Program-made: the position numbers and the translations under genes | Shown: one piece after another, positions 10,561 to 22,441 of the stretch | Position numbering within the stretch: position 1 is the first letter of the stretch | How the letters are laid out: the number at the start of each line of letters is the position of its first letter | Source: Mytilus californianus | Lineage: Eukaryota; Mollusca; Bivalvia; Mytilida; Mytilidae | DNA length: 64,000 nucleotides | Reading direction: 5' to 3' | Assembly (NCBI RefSeq): GCF_021869535.1 | Contig: NW_026262734.1 | Coordinates: 74,586,339-74,650,338 of the forward strand | Notes under the pieces: generated by a model | Told to the model about the DNA's origin: nothing | The model's input: the letters and a program-made list of their open reading frames with translations, nothing else | Databases searched by the model: none

Positions 10561-12760
10561 ACTTGATCGAACAAAATAACGGTAAACTATAGTAAACGCC
10601 CCTAGTACCTATACGTCTTCCAATCTCGTCAGTGTAAAAACAAGAGAGTATAATACAAGATAGTCTAAACATTTGTTTATTCATATTTACTTATTGAAGT
10701 GTGTTTGTTTTATTAATTAAATTATTTTTCTTATTGTTATTAAATTCTGTAAAAGTTTAAATGTTCATTAACGTTATTCAACATTTACACTTTAAGGTAT
10801 TAGGTTCATGCTAAGATTGCCAGCGATAATGTAAACAGTTGAAACTATTATGTTTTCTTTACTCTTGTCATTTACTCAACGAGGGCTTTTTTAAATTTGT
10901 TTTCCCCTTTTAAAATTAAACGATTGTTCGATTTTTTTTGGCATTAGAAATGTCTTTACATTGTTTGAAAAGTAACGTTGTATACTACTCAAATTTGCTT
11001 AAAGTATTGAAAACTAGTAATTAAGTTTCCTATTAAATATTTGCTCTATATATACGTTCCCATTCTATTGTAACTTAAAAAAAGCGACCTTGTCCAAGTG
11101 ATAGAGCAATTATGTTAAAAAAAATTGGCCTCATTTTAGATCTTTTATGCGCGATCCCTTGTTGTTTTTAGCAGCGGAAAGCGGAAACTATGTACATGTC
11201 CCATTTTCTTATAAATACCCACATTTTTAAAGACCGTTTATTTGAAAATAAATCGACTTCTTTTAATTTCAAAAAGTAAAAAAAGTGACCAAAATCAAGG
11301 GAACGTAAGCATTCTGATTTTATGCCAGGGAAAGAATAATACCCTGAGTATTATGTAATTACATATTTTATTCACCATTTTGAATGTAAATGCATAGATT
11401 TCCATTCCATTCTCAAGGGCGTCATCATCTGAATTTATATTTGAAACAAAGATTATTTATTTTCCTGTAACAAAGCTTTCGGTGTTTTATTTGAGATTAG
11501 TCTGTTTTAATGATATTTGACAGATTTACTCATTGACCCGGAAGTCAAAGGCGGTGGAAGTTGGAGGTCAAATGTTCTGAACCATCTCTGACTCTCAAAA
11601 AGGGCCAAAATTGTTGTTATACCATATACTTCACAAAGATTTCGAAAGCGTAAACTTATCACAATATTTAATTGTTATAGGTACTTAAAGTCTCAATGTG
11701 AAAGTAGGATTCCACTTGCAGAACAACTGTTTTGACAAGCCTTCTTTAATATTTTATCAAAAAGCATTTCTATAATATGTGAGTGTATATATTTTAAAAA
11801 TCAGTAATACCAATCAATATCTTTGTATTAAGTTATTTTTAGATGCGTTTTAATGATAAGTTTTTTTTTATTCAACTGGTCGATAAAGGGTTGAATATTC
11901 ACAAAACCAATCCTAGCCCCATACACGATTATGTACTGGTCCCAAATTAGAAATCCTGCCAGTGAATGTTTATGTCTCATCGTGTTTTCTTTTTAATGAG
12001 AGTTAGTGTTGAATTTATTATCAGCTTGGTTTTATTTGCGTTTCAGGCGCTTGTCCGATGATTTTGGAAAGCTGTATAATGACCTCTAGATGTTTTTATT
12101 GTTTATTTTATGTTGCTGAGATACATTATATATAAATGATATCTATATATCCCACATCTTATTTGGAGATAATAATAACAACGAAAACAGTTCTCAGTAA
12201 AAAGAATTGCAACTGTGTTTTTGTTTTTAATCTCGCCCTTATTTACTTACTAAAATCGGCAAATTGCCTGTAATACTTTACACAGTATTCTCATTGCTTT
12301 CTAGGCACAATAAACTTTATTAATCGAAGAAAATCATTAAAGCTGAAAATTTGAAAAGCTTTTATTCATATTCACCTAATTTTAATAGAATAAGCTACAT
12401 ATATATCTTCTTTTTGATCATTGTTTCTGGTAGGATTAACGATTGACAATTAAACTACGAAATATCGGGATTGCACAAGTTATATTTTTTAAGAGTTTCT
12501 TTTTGATTATAATGAACAAACTTTGAATAAGAATAATGAAGTATGATCAAGTTTGTCATCTACCATTATAATTACTAGCTGACACTGAAAGTATAAAAAA
12601 AACAAATGAACAATTATAATAAACAGTATTTGTACCAAAAAAATATATAAAATTAAACTTTACCAAATATGTCTATTATATAATATATTAATGATGTCTC
12701 AATTTCATCAAAGTGACAGTTCTGCTCTACAGTGTTCAGGCTATATCGACAAAGTTTTAT
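10561..12760. other. No gene seen
   Basis: 2.2 kb of AT-rich sequence with no recognisable coding frame, RNA gene or tandem array. Confidence 0.5.
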
Positions 12761-12763
12761 ATC

Positions 12764-12835
12764 TGGACTGGACTGGACTTGACTCTTGGGTTGGACTGGA
12801 CTGGACTTGACTCTTGGATTGGACTGGACTGGACT
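12764..12835. repeat. 28-bp minisatellite, about 2.6 copies
   Basis: Unit GGACTGGACTGGACTTGACT plus CTTGGATT, itself built from GGACT pentamers. Confidence 0.85.
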
Positions 12836-13311
12836 GTGAATGTTCAGTGCATGTGGTAACTCTAGAAATAATTTTTGTCTGATCTTCTCTGTGGGTGTGT
12901 ATCATTTGGCTTTAATTGTGTTTTTGGAGAAAGGCCCTTTATTGATTTTTGTTGACCTTTGCAATGACTGAAGTAGGTTAATTATCATAAAATACATGTG
13001 CCAAAGAAAAAGTTTCGTGAGTGCATTTTATGGATATAAGATACTTGCTTTTCTCATGAGCCTCCAGTTTTGCAAGTCTGAAGCATTACAACTATTTATC
13101 TTTTGACTTTTTATGTCTTTTTGATATTGTCTCGTGAACGAATTCCACGGTCTGCAATCTTTGTTTATCTATCCATTGTATTAGTGGCTATGGTCCAAGT
13201 ATTTCAAACACTCTTTTCTTAGAACAGAAACAATTATTCGTTTATCTGAGCAGAGAACCAATACTTTATATCATGGCATGTACACATGATCACGTTAGAA
13301 GAAAAAGAAAG
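12836..13311. other. No gene seen
   Basis: No recognisable feature. Confidence 0.4.
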
Positions 13312-13312
13312 A

Positions 13313-13388
13313 TGAATAAAATTGAGAATGGAAATGGGGAATATGTCAAAGAGACAACAACCCGACCAAAGAGCAGACAACAGAAATC
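13313..13388 (+). repeat. Mussel dispersed repeat, end fragment
   Basis: Second copy of the sequence at 4670-4726, extended here by about 15 bp (AAAGAGCAGACAACAG). Confidence 0.7.
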
Positions 13389-13529
13389 TTTTTCCGGTCA
13401 TCTGTAAAAAATTGCGTACATGTCAGTAAAAATAACACGTGTTCTCCGTAAAGCACGTAGTTGTCCATCATGCAATGGATTAATTAATGACTCCGGTAAA
13501 AAAAGGAGTATAATGTAAACAAACAGTTA

Positions 13530-13850
13530 TGGTTATGGAATATCTGCTTCACATATGACGACGGATATTTTCCAATCGTCGTAACCACAATCCCTTCATC
13601 CTTTCCCCCGAATGTGACCTACCGAATTAGACTTGTCACCGGGTTTGTACTGGCGTAATCAACACGGCGGGTGCCACATGTGGAGCAGGATCTGCTTACC
13701 CTGCCGGAGCACCTGAGATCAATCCCGGTTTTTGTGGGGTTCGTGTTGCTCAGTCTTTCGTTTTCGATGTTGTGTTTTGTAGAGTGGTCTTTTTTTGTTT
13801 TTGGCATTGCGTTGTCAGTTTTATTTTCGCCTCTCTTTTATGTTGGCGGG
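13530..13850 (+). mobile_element. Solo 3' end of a Penelope-like element
   Basis: Matches the region downstream of the reverse transcriptase at 29890-30190 over most of its length: GTTATGGAATATCTG, GAATGTGACCTACCGAAT, CGGGTTTGTACT, GGAGCAGGATCTGCTTACCC, TTGTCAGTTTTATTTTCG. No reverse transcriptase precedes it, so it is a truncated insertion or a solo terminal repeat. The small open frames on both strands here (13619-13953) belong to this repeat. Confidence 0.65.
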
Positions 13851-13860
13851 AACATTTAAA

Positions 13861-14280
13861 TTTAATTACTAAATTATGCATACCCGTATAAAGTAGTGTA
13901 TCCGACTTGTTCAATATATCGTTTATGAAATCCCGATTTTCATCAAACGTCAATCAATGCGAAGGTAGCATCTCCGCGATCATAGCAAGATTATTCAGCC
14001 TGTCGAGTAAATTGTCGATTTTATTGAAGACAAAACCTTTCCATATTTTCGTTCATACATGTAATTAGGGACTCAAATTAATACCAAAATTTTAGAGCCT
14101 TTTATAAAGTACAATATTGTTAGTACCAAATATTGGTAAATGGTGTATCAAAGTTCAGATTTATCTGTTTGCCCATGTTCGAAGAGCTTTCAAAGGTCGA
14201 TGCTGCTAAACTACAAGTTTCTCAGTAGAAGTTTTGGCTTCTTTTTTATGATAAAATTTATTTTGTAATATTTAGGTCCT
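13861..14280. other. No gene seen
   Basis: AT-rich, nothing recognisable. Confidence 0.4.
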
Positions 14281-14735
14281 GCATGGTATGAGTTACAAGA
14301 TCGTATAATATAAATCGTAAAGTTAAATATTATTACATAACATGTAGGTATCTTTCATACTAAGTTTGGTTTAATTTGGTTCAGTGGTTTTAAACATGAA
14401 GATCTCTGATAACAAGAATGCAAATATAATGTATTAAACTGTTGACATAGATATGTGTCACGCCGGTATATTATTTTAATAGTTTAATGCAAATGCTGAA
14501 ATTAAAATGGCAACATTGTTAACTACACAAGACCATGACTGAAGATTGACGGATTAAAAAATCTCAACTGAAATTATATGTGCCAAATCTAACTTCATAC
14601 CAAATAACATTGACCTCCGTTTGGGATTCCCCTAAAACTGACTTAACTTAAACATGCAAACTATTTAAAAATTTCAAAGTCAATGGACCATGAATGAGCG
14701 GACGGGGCAAAACAGTAGACTGTCTTTTCGTCGCT
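14281..14735. repeat. Probable bivalve dispersed repeat
   Basis: The phrases ACTAAGTTTGGTTTAATTTG (14360-14379) and TTTCAAAGTCAATGGACCAT (14670-14689) are ones I associate with repeats common in bivalve introns. Boundaries are uncertain. Confidence 0.35.
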
Positions 14736-14739
14736 TTTT

Positions 14740-14812
14740 TTTTTTTTTTTTGCCATAGCGTTGTCAGTTTATGGGTTTGAATATTCCATTGATATCTGTC
14801 GTCTCTCTATTG
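14740..14812 (+). mobile_element. Penelope-like element 3' tip
   Basis: Follows a T run (14738-14751). GCCATAGCGTTGTCAGTTTA, then GGGTTTGAAT and CTGTCGTCTCTCT match the last about 70 bp of the elements ending at 13850 and 30190. Confidence 0.6.
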
Positions 14813-14814
14813 AT

Positions 14815-15655
14815 GCTCGAGGCCAAGATATGTAAATATACAAAAATCTACTACAACGATTGAAGAGCTGATCAAACCAAAAAGGACATAAATTATAGCT
14901 AAATCCGGACAATAACTCTGTAAAAGAGTTAATTGGCGATTTTAGTCAAATAAGACTGAAATTCTAAAAACCAATAAAAAAATATTCTCCATTTAATGGC
15001 AACAACTTTTGTAAGGGGTCAATTGGTTGATTAAGCCATATTTGCATTTTTGCAGATCTTTGTTTTTTCTGAATATTATGGCTGTAAAACGGTTTCTCTC
15101 TGTCAACAATTATAGAAGAGAGGCGGTAGACAGCAAAGTGGTTTTCAGGATAATAACCAACAAAAGTTACAACCATGATTTGAGGATTATGACTTCTGTA
15201 AGGAGTCGTCTGATAATTTTGCAAGAAATGAATCTAGACTTTCTAAACATATTTTTTTTCTGTACCTATAGTAAGATCATATAATGGTTTTCATGATATT
15301 AGACGGTTCTCAATTCACCTTTATTTTCTATTTGCGGTCAGATGAACTATATTTATAAAACAAAAAGTAAGAACTAATACAATAAGTACAGCTAGGATCA
15401 GTTCTAGTCTCTCTTCAGAACTGGCAGAATAATTCGTCATATTCTTTCCTAGAATATAGAATTGTCAAAAACTGTCAAGAGAACTGTTATAGAAAAGTTC
15501 TTGACACATTTTTAGAGAGGTTATATAACTGATCCCAACTGCACAACAAATAGACGTATTTCGAGATTTCAGCAATTAAAAAGCCCCGACATTGACTAGT
15601 TTTAAATGCATTGGAATAGATCTGTTTAACTGGTTGATACAACCATCTTCTTTGT
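14815..15655. other. No gene seen
   Basis: Two overlapping opposite-strand frames (14964-15284) show no domain. 15415-15640 also has nothing recognisable. Confidence 0.4.
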
Positions 15656-15960
15656 TTTTGACTTGACTCGTTCATCTATTGTCTTCTTTTTTTCTGACTT
15701 GTCTCGTTCATCTATTGTCTTCTTTTTTCTGACTTGTATCGTTCATCTATTGTCTTCTTTGTTTTTGACTTGTCTCGTTCATCTATTGTATTCTATGTTT
15801 TTGACTTGTCTCGTTCATCTATTGTCTTCCTTTTTTTTTCTTGACTCGTTCATCTATTGTCTTCTTTTTTCTGACTTGTCTCGTTCTTCTATTATTTTCT
15901 TTGTTTCAGAATGGTCTCGTTCATTTATTGTCTTCTTTGGTTCAAATTCTGATTTGTCAT
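15656..15960. repeat. 36-bp minisatellite, about 8 copies
   Basis: Unit TCGTTCATCTATTGTCTTCT plus TTTTTCTGACTTGTC. The open frames at 15663-15995 and 15841-16041 are its translation (period 36 keeps the frame open) and are not genes. Confidence 0.9.
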
Positions 15961-16453
15961 GCTCTTATTATGGATCGAAATCCCACGAAACCTAAAAATC
16001 ATATTTTTGCAAGAGATCAAAGATCCGTTGTTAAAAATTGATAGCAGCTTGGGTAAGTACTTCCTGGGCTACTTATTGTTTGTTTAGTACGCTACTATCA
16101 AATCGATAGATGCAGAATTATTCAATAAAAATACAGATATAAGCTTACCAGCACATTACTTTAATACAATTTTTTAAAATTTATTTTTAAACGCTTTCTT
16201 ATACATTTTCCGTGAAGGATACTCGAATCCGAAGTTAATTGACTTCTCCACATATATAATAAATTTTCACGCAGCTTTCATGATCCCTCAACCGATTTGG
16301 AAAGCTGACGGAAGATTTGTGTTTTATGTTCATATACATTCACAATTTTTCGTAATATTATATTTATATATTTTGTTCTAATTAGAATAGAAATATTTGA
16401 AGAAACAATTTACTATTAAGGCATTTTAATTAGAAATTGGAAATACAAAAAGA
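15961..16453. promoter_or_regulatory. Upstream region of the receptor gene, no element identified
   Basis: AT-rich. An in-frame TAA at 16427-16429 lies eight codons before the receptor ATG, so the coding exon does not extend further 5'. I cannot identify a TATA box or initiator with confidence. Non-coding 5' exons may lie further upstream. Confidence 0.3.
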
Positions 16454-16962
16454 ATGGTTTCCATAAAAACTGTGCGGAACGGATATGACTTACCAGTTAA
16501 AGGACTTGATAATGGATTTTTCTATCCTATTCACATCGTAGCCCTCACAACGATCGCAGTGAGTTTTGCATGTGCCATGACAATCTTAATCATTTCGTTT
16601 AAGAGAAAAGCAGCATTCTTTGGGAGACCCAAAACTGAACGTTTCGTAGTTTACCTTGCGATATGTGATGGGGGTTTTAACATATTTCATTCTATGGATC
16701 ATCTTCACTACCTGATGACAATGTCACACCCTCGTCCACCGGCATTGTGCTCGTTCTACTCTTTTATGATGTTTATATTTGTAATGTCTCAGATGTTATG
16801 TGTAAATGCAATAGCCATCAATGCTTTTTATATGATGTACTTTGGAAAGTCACTTTATTTCGGGAAGAATGATTACCGTTTGTTGTGTTGTATATTTGGA
16901 CTTCCGATCTGCCTTTTAACTGTATCTGTCATTTTGAATAAACTTGGTCCAAATGGATATTT
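16454..16962 (+). CDS. Seven-transmembrane (G-protein-coupled) receptor, exon 1
   Basis: Exon 1 encodes 169 residues plus two bases. The start is the first ATG after the in-frame stop at 16427 (context AAGAATGG). Four hydrophobic segments can be placed: TM1 about residues 26-49, TM2 about 64-88, with Asp72 (LAICDGG) in the usual TM2 region, TM3 about 98-121, and TM4 about 142-163. Cys99 at the outer end of TM3 is the classical disulfide cysteine of family A receptors, and its partner is the Cys at the start of exon 2. The DRY motif that normally closes TM3 is absent (NAFYMMYFGK). The N-terminus is short, without a signal peptide, so a small soluble ligand or another small stimulus is plausible. 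The donor is GTAAGT at 16963. I infer an orphan rhodopsin-like receptor at the plasma membrane and cannot name the ligand. Confidence 0.8.
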
Positions 16963-16989
16963 GTAAGTATATACATTGTACATATATAT

Positions 16990-17400
16990 GTAGGACCCGA
17001 AAGTGCGACGGGGACGCTAAAATGCGATGGTAAAATTAGAGTTAGACGGTATGAGCTAAAGTGCGATGATTTAATACGCTAAAATACGATGTTTACGCTA
17101 AAGTGCGATGATCTGCGAAATTACGGACGTTAGAATGAAGTTAAGTTAAGTTGCAACCGTTTCAACAAAACAAATAGAATAGGAAGACGAAGTCGTTTGT
17201 CCCGGGAAGGAGTTATTATCACTAAAAAGAAAACAAATCAAACAAGCCCAATCAAGAATATTTTAAAAAGATAACTATGTTGTCATTTAGAGTCTGATAT
17301 TCATATTAACAACTATTTTGTTGAAAAACAATCGCGGGTCACACCATCACACTTAAGCGACTACTATCGCACTTTTAAGTTGCACGTACTTTAGAGTATC
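16990..17400. repeat. Degenerate short repeat around GCTAAAATGCGATG
   Basis: GTGCGAC, AATGCGATGG, AGTGCGATGA, AATACGATGT and AGTGCGATGA recur with ACGCTAAA spacers at 16996-17111. Inverted versions (ATCGCACTTTTAAG) occur near 17365-17380, giving a loosely inverted structure. Confidence 0.5.
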
Positions 17401-18038
17401 ATCACATGTAAGAGCCCCTCATACATGTGCATGGATATTGTTTTAAATGCAGTTGAATTGTATTTGACAAGAGAGATTTTTCGTAAAGTTTTCATTTTCG
17501 TGAAGTTATAGTTCATTTATTTACCATTGTTATTTTTCTAGTCAGATTGTTAATACACACATGACAACCCAAAACACACAAAGCTAACAAAGATCGTATA
17601 CATGTAACAACAAGAAAATATTCGAGAAGCAATAATAGACATATATATCTGTATGATTTTCTTATATGAAAACCTGTTTTACTTACTCTGACCCTAGACA
17701 ACTGTATTATAAAAGGGAATTTTACAGATATTCAGTATATGTAAAATACTAAGATGATTATAGAAATAAAAGATCTGCAACCCACACCAAATAGTCCTTT
17801 CGTGGACCTTATTATTTGAAAACTAATCATTTCGTAGAGAATGAGCAAATTTTATTTTTTTAATTTGTATATTCAAAAAGAATATTTGGCTAAGTAGTAT
17901 TTAACCTGTTGCTGCAGGAGGGATACGTGTGTCCATATTTTTAATTTATGCAAAGACGTGTTCATCAAACAAAACATCGAAGATTATACAATGCAATATT
18001 TTTCTTCAGTGTGTCTCCAATGTATCTTCGTCAAGGCG

Positions 18039-18262
18039 TGACGTCATATATCGAATATATAGCGACAGGAGATTACACAAGATAAAATGTATTTAAAAAG
18101 AGCGCGATATTATACAATTATAGCCTTTGTATGAGGTTGATACGAGGTTAAATCGACCTGCGAGAAGCATATTGACTGAGGACGAAGTCCGAGGTCGATA
18201 TGCTTCTCTGGGTCGATATAACCTCGAATTGACCTCAACCAAAGGCTACAATTGTTATATTA
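18039..18262. mobile_element. Foldback (MITE-like) element in the receptor intron
   Basis: Arms 18107-18178 and 18188-18262 are imperfect inverted copies: TAGCCTTTG...GAGGTTGAT...GAGAAGCATAT on the left and ATATGCTTCTC...GACCTCAACCAAAGGCTA on the right. TGACGTCA at 18039-18046 lies on the left side, as for the foldback at 1555. No coding capacity. Confidence 0.7.
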
Positions 18263-18739
18263 TTAATCGACAACTATAGCATGAACAATGTAAAATTGGG
18301 GATTTCTAGAATCAATTTTTAGTAACATGCTGTATGCTCTGTGCAATATGCTGTTTTTGACCTACGAAAAGCTAAACACAACAGTATTGGCGTGCAAACT
18401 GAGAAAATACAAATGTACATGTGATCAAGTTTTAACGAATCACAAATCCTTACAAATATTCGATTAATAATATAAAACAATATGGGTATTTTGACGTTGA
18501 AAAATTCCATGACGTAAGGTATTCATCAATTCCAGAATATTTAAATAACGTAATCGTAGTATATCTGATATATTTAATAGGTGTTTGAATTTCAAATAAA
18601 GATAAAAATTATGTAAGATAAAGGTTTAAAGCAGGGGAAATTTACGTAGTTGACCTAAAACGGCCATTTCACGCATAGATTTTGGTTAAATATAGCAACA
18701 TCTTTGCCCAAAAAGATATTGTATGCACATTAACATCTT

Positions 18740-19210
18740 TGTAAAAAGTAAAATAACAAAAATACCGGACTCCAAGGAAAATTCAAATCGGAAAGTCCCT
18801 ATCAAAAGTTCAAACACATCAAACGAATGGAAAACAACTGTCTTATTCCTGACTTGGTACAGGCATTTCCTTATGTAGAAAATGGTTGACTAAACCTGGT
18901 TTTATGGCTAGCTAAACCTCTCACTTGTATGACAGTCGCATAAAATTCCATTATATTGACAACAATGTGTGAACAAAACAAACAGACATAATAGGTAAAA
19001 ATGTCAAAAATAGGGGTACAGTAGTCAACATTGTGTTATCATCTTAATCACTATAAAAACCAACAAATATGTCAACAAAGAAAAACAAAATGGCATATAG
19101 ACAATGCACATAAGCAAAAATGAAAGACAAGAATACAAAAAATGACCACAGCACAACAACACAATGGCGGGATGCATAAGTACCGAGCCACACCAAAAGG
19201 ATATTACAAA
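18740..19210 (+). repeat. Mussel dispersed repeat (copy 1)
   Basis: 18745-18950 aligns with 53050-53270: ATTCCTGACTTGGTACAGGC, GCTAGCTAAACCTCTCACTT and GTATGACAGTCGCAT occur in both. The sequence to about 19210 continues in the style of the same family in mussels. No coding frame. Confidence 0.7.
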
Positions 19211-19239
19211 AAATGGACTAAACAGTAAAGGTTAATAAT

Positions 19240-20135
19240 TTACAAAGACAAATAAAAGAACACTATAACACGTAATTAAGGTAAAAAAACAACGTCAGTA
19301 TCTAGAATCTATAGTTCAAGACCATCATGTATTATTTGTGAAGTTGATACGGAATATTTATCAACAAGGTCTTGGTATCTTCCGATGAACTTTTTTTAGA
19401 AAAAGGACGAGACGTTCTTTGACATAACCCTGGTTCATCAACCTACTGCTCAGACACTGGTGACGTTTTATAAAGTCTGAGTAGCAGTTGCAAGCTCTTG
19501 AATACCGAATGAGGGGGAAAATGTATATCCCATATGCAGGTGAAGTTGGTATATTGCTACTAAGGTGGGGGAAATTGATAATTTCAAAATTAAAATCGTC
19601 TCGTTTGTCATAGATTCTGGTACTGAGATGAACTTTTCGCTTATGTCAAATTCGAGGTATAAGTCTAAAAATGAGGCGGAGGAAGCCGTGTCTGTTGTTT
19701 CTTTAATTTCTAGTTCTGGAGGATATATTAATGGAACCCAATCAGAAAAGTTTGAATTATTAATGGAAAGAGCATCATCAATATATTAGAATGTGAAATT
19801 AAATGATCTGGCTTCTTTGATCTTCTTGTTTTTGATAAGTGTCTGAAGGAACTCCGACTCGTATGAAAATAAGAGGAAGTCGGCAAGGAGAGGCGCACAA
19901 TTCGTTCCCATAGGAATGCCGACAATTTGTTGAAAAAGTCTACCTCCAAATTCAACAAATATGTTGTCAATAAGAAACTCCAGCATACTGATCACTTGTT
20001 CCTCTGTGTAGCATGTTTTACCTTTTTGTTCACAATTAACAAAACATGCCGTTCTTTTAGAGTTTTTTAGAATCCACATATGATTAATATGGTTTGTAGC
20101 AAAATATCTTCCTGGGTAAAGCTGTTGCTCATATA
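19240..20135 (-). pseudogene. Penelope-like reverse transcriptase, dead (intron copy)
   Basis: The longest open piece (20079-19789) contains LDNIF..FGGRLFQQ, IVGIPMGTNCAPLLADFLLF and ARSFNFTF, typical of reverse transcriptases of GIY-YIG-type Penelope-like elements. The catalytic YIDD follows at 19785-19774 but is preceded by an in-frame TAA (19788-19786) where an Arg codon is usual. Downstream on the - strand PPELEIKETTDTASSASFLD is readable, then a frameshift changes the frame and the rest persists in another frame (GYVKERLVLF region, about 19400). No GIY-YIG domain follows, so the copy is 3'-truncated. It lies antisense in the receptor intron. Confidence 0.75.
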
Positions 20136-20139
20136 TAAA

Positions 20140-21275
20140 TATTAATGACCAGATCTTAGAATGAGGCTATTTTGGCAATTTTTGCTGTTTTGCACTAGAT
20201 GTAAAATATTTGAAGTCCTTTTGTCAATATGTGAGACAAAATTCAAAAATATAAATACTGATATTCGACAGACTAATGCTTTATGAACATCTGAAGAGTG
20301 TCCGTTGCTAGATTGATTTTCGATTAAAAGGTCAAAAGGGGACCTAATCTTACATACTCCGATTGTCTTTTTCTGGTTATTTTCTGGCAAACGAAATGTA
20401 ACCACAAATGTAAAATTTGCAGCTGCTGGTCGCTTTTTGCTTATCTTGCTCACTGTTTCTTATTCTCATGCTTTTCAATCTGTTCCTTTTAAAAACAAGT
20501 CATATGTCATTGAGCAAAATGCAGTAGGCCTAAATAACATTAGATGGTAAGAAATATGCAGACTATAAGATACTCTAAATTACCGAATCATGTGACAAAC
20601 ATGCCGATGATTAGGTATTTGAAGTATTACTAAATGATTTTGAAGCGCGGCGTACTATATTGCAAATGTTCATTACCTTTACAAACAACCCTATAAAACT
20701 ACAAAAAGAAACATTCAATTCTTATTATAACAAATAATTGTTAAAACAGGAACACAAGTTTAATCAGGATTATCGTTTGTTTTGTTTTAAATACTACTGT
20801 GCATTGCTGTAACGTTTCCATGGATAGTACGCGGAGTTATGAATGTTCCGTTTTATCAAGATATGAAAAATCGTTTTATAACATGATGGAATCCTTATGT
20901 AAAATTATGTTTAATTAGGTAATTATTGACAAATAAAAACATGTAAGAGCATATTAATTTCAGATATAATTTGGAATTATGCCTGTATACTTAATTATTT
21001 CTTTCTCAAGTCCTTTATTTACACCCTGGTTATTTTATGGATATCATGAAAAGAAGAAACCACAACGAGTTAAAATCTGGGGTTATTAGTTAAAAAACCA
21101 ATACAATAAAATGAATACTTTTAAAATTATGAAAATAGTCGAAAAAAACAACCAAACAAACATGATAATCTCTTTCCAATGTGAAAATTGCAACTAAACT
21201 TAGATAGAACGAAATCAATTAAACAACCCAAATTGAACTAGAACTATGAGTGGACTTACAAAAGATACCAGCTCC
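20140..21275. other. No gene seen (intron)
   Basis: A 103-residue open frame on the - strand (20453-20142) abuts the reverse transcriptase. I do not recognise it, and it may be the 5' part of that element or chance. The remainder is featureless. Confidence 0.35.
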
Positions 21276-21279
21276 GCGC

Positions 21280-21545
21280 AAATTCGATTATCTCTCCTTT
21301 AACATGTTGGACCGGGATTATATTCTACACTGTGAAAAATCTCAATATTAGAGGAGAGGTTATTACCCCATATTGCAATGTTAAAGTAGGTAATTTCGAT
21401 CCTTAATGCACATCCGCAGGTAGTATTCTACGTTTTGGAAAGTTTCAATAATATCCAACTAGCCATCTAGGAGGAAATGCGCTTACAAAGCTTATGGACA
21501 GACAGACTTATTCCTAAATACCTTCCATCCCTCCAAATAAACATT
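21280..21545. repeat. Probable bivalve dispersed repeat
   Basis: CATCCGCAGGTAGTATTCTA, TTTGGAAAGTTTCAATAA, CCATCTAGGAGGAAATGCGC and TGGACAGACAGACTTATTCC are phrases I associate with repeats in bivalve introns. Boundaries are approximate. Confidence 0.45.
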
Positions 21546-22031
21546 TTTTCAGATGTATAAGGATTTATGTGGTTTCTGACAGGTTTCTTAAATGTCATTT
21601 ATCGCGTATACCATTATTGGTGATCCGGAATTTGGCTGTATTAGCGATGCTGATTTTTAGTTCAGGTTTACGTTCAGTGCTTTATTAGAAAATAAAATAT
21701 TGTAATTTAATATGATTATTCTGCATCTTCGTATAATCATATTTAATTGATATAGTTAGAAATTATTACAATAATTTGGTTAACATCACATTAAAAATGT
21801 TTTGACAAAGACTGTGACCCTAAAATATTTCATGGCATGTTCTGTACTAATGAGATTGAAACTGCTGTTTTACACACAAATAAACATTTCTTACGTGAGG
21901 ACGGCGGACGTTAGCATGGTCAGGGGTAAGAAAAGCTCTAATGACCTATATAAAACCAGGTCATCTTAAATGAAAAATTTGATTTGTTGTAAAAATGCCG
22001 TTTTTTTTATATTTTTTTTTATTACTTTCAG

Positions 22032-22441
22032 TTGTGCTATGAACGGTGTAACAGGAGGCGTGATATTACTCATGTTTACTACAGCACCATCACTTTTGAT
22101 TCTTGTGACCAACTGTATTTTGTAATGCTTTGATATGGCGAAAATTACGAACTGAATCAAAGAGAATACAAGATTCAACTGGTAAAGAGGCGTCATCAGC
22201 GAAAGCATCACATCCAGCTGTTAGAACCATGATGTTATTTGTAGTGATGTTTGTCATACAATGGACAGCGTCGTCAGTGTTTGGAGTGTGGGAATATATT
22301 GATGATGCACCGCCTTTCGTTGTCCTATTCACAGTACTGCTTGCAAACTCTGGAGGACTGCTAAATGGTTTTGTGTTTATTTACATGTACAGAAAGAGGG
22401 TAAAAACGGAAAATGAGACAACCCTAACTACCAAAGCCTAA
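22032..22441 (+). pseudogene. Seven-transmembrane receptor, exon 2, with a one-base frameshift
   Basis: From the acceptor (AG at 22030-22031) the phase set by exon 1 reads FCAMNGVTGGVILLM and continues through TM5 to LVTNCIL, then meets TAA at 22123-22125. Ignoring one A at 22124/22125 the reading continues without a break: YALIWRKLRTESKRI (intracellular loop 3), TM6 (MMLFVVMFVIQWTASSVFGV), a short extracellular loop and TM7 with NSGGLLNGFVFIYMY, the counterpart of the NPxxY region. It ends RKRVKTENETTLTTKA and a stop at 22439-22441. The Cys in FCAMNG is the expected loop-2 partner of Cys99. Uninterrupted, the protein would be 305 residues, normal for family A. Conservation on both sides of the break suggests a very recent lesion, an allele, or an assembly error. 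Confidence 0.8.

Larger units (their letters stand above)
16963..22031 (+). other. Intron of the receptor gene (5069 bp)
   Basis: Begins GTAAGTATAT and ends in a T-rich tract (TTTTTTATTACTTTCAG), so both splice sites match consensus. The intron interrupts codon phase 2 in extracellular loop 2. It holds the GCGATG repeat (16990), a foldback element (18039), a mussel repeat (18740), a dead reverse transcriptase (19240) and a bivalve repeat (21280). Confidence 0.75.

Noticed and set aside
15663-16041. Serine/phenylalanine-rich protein
   Set aside because: Product of a 36-bp minisatellite, open because 36 is a multiple of 3.
20142-20453. 103-residue open frame on the - strand as a host gene
   Set aside because: No domain recognised, located next to a dead reverse transcriptase in an intron; more likely element-derived or chance.
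22120-22175. A micro-intron at GTAATG that would remove the receptor frameshift
   Set aside because: No acceptor leaves a plausible intron length, and the bases it would remove encode the conserved end of TM5 and start of loop 3.
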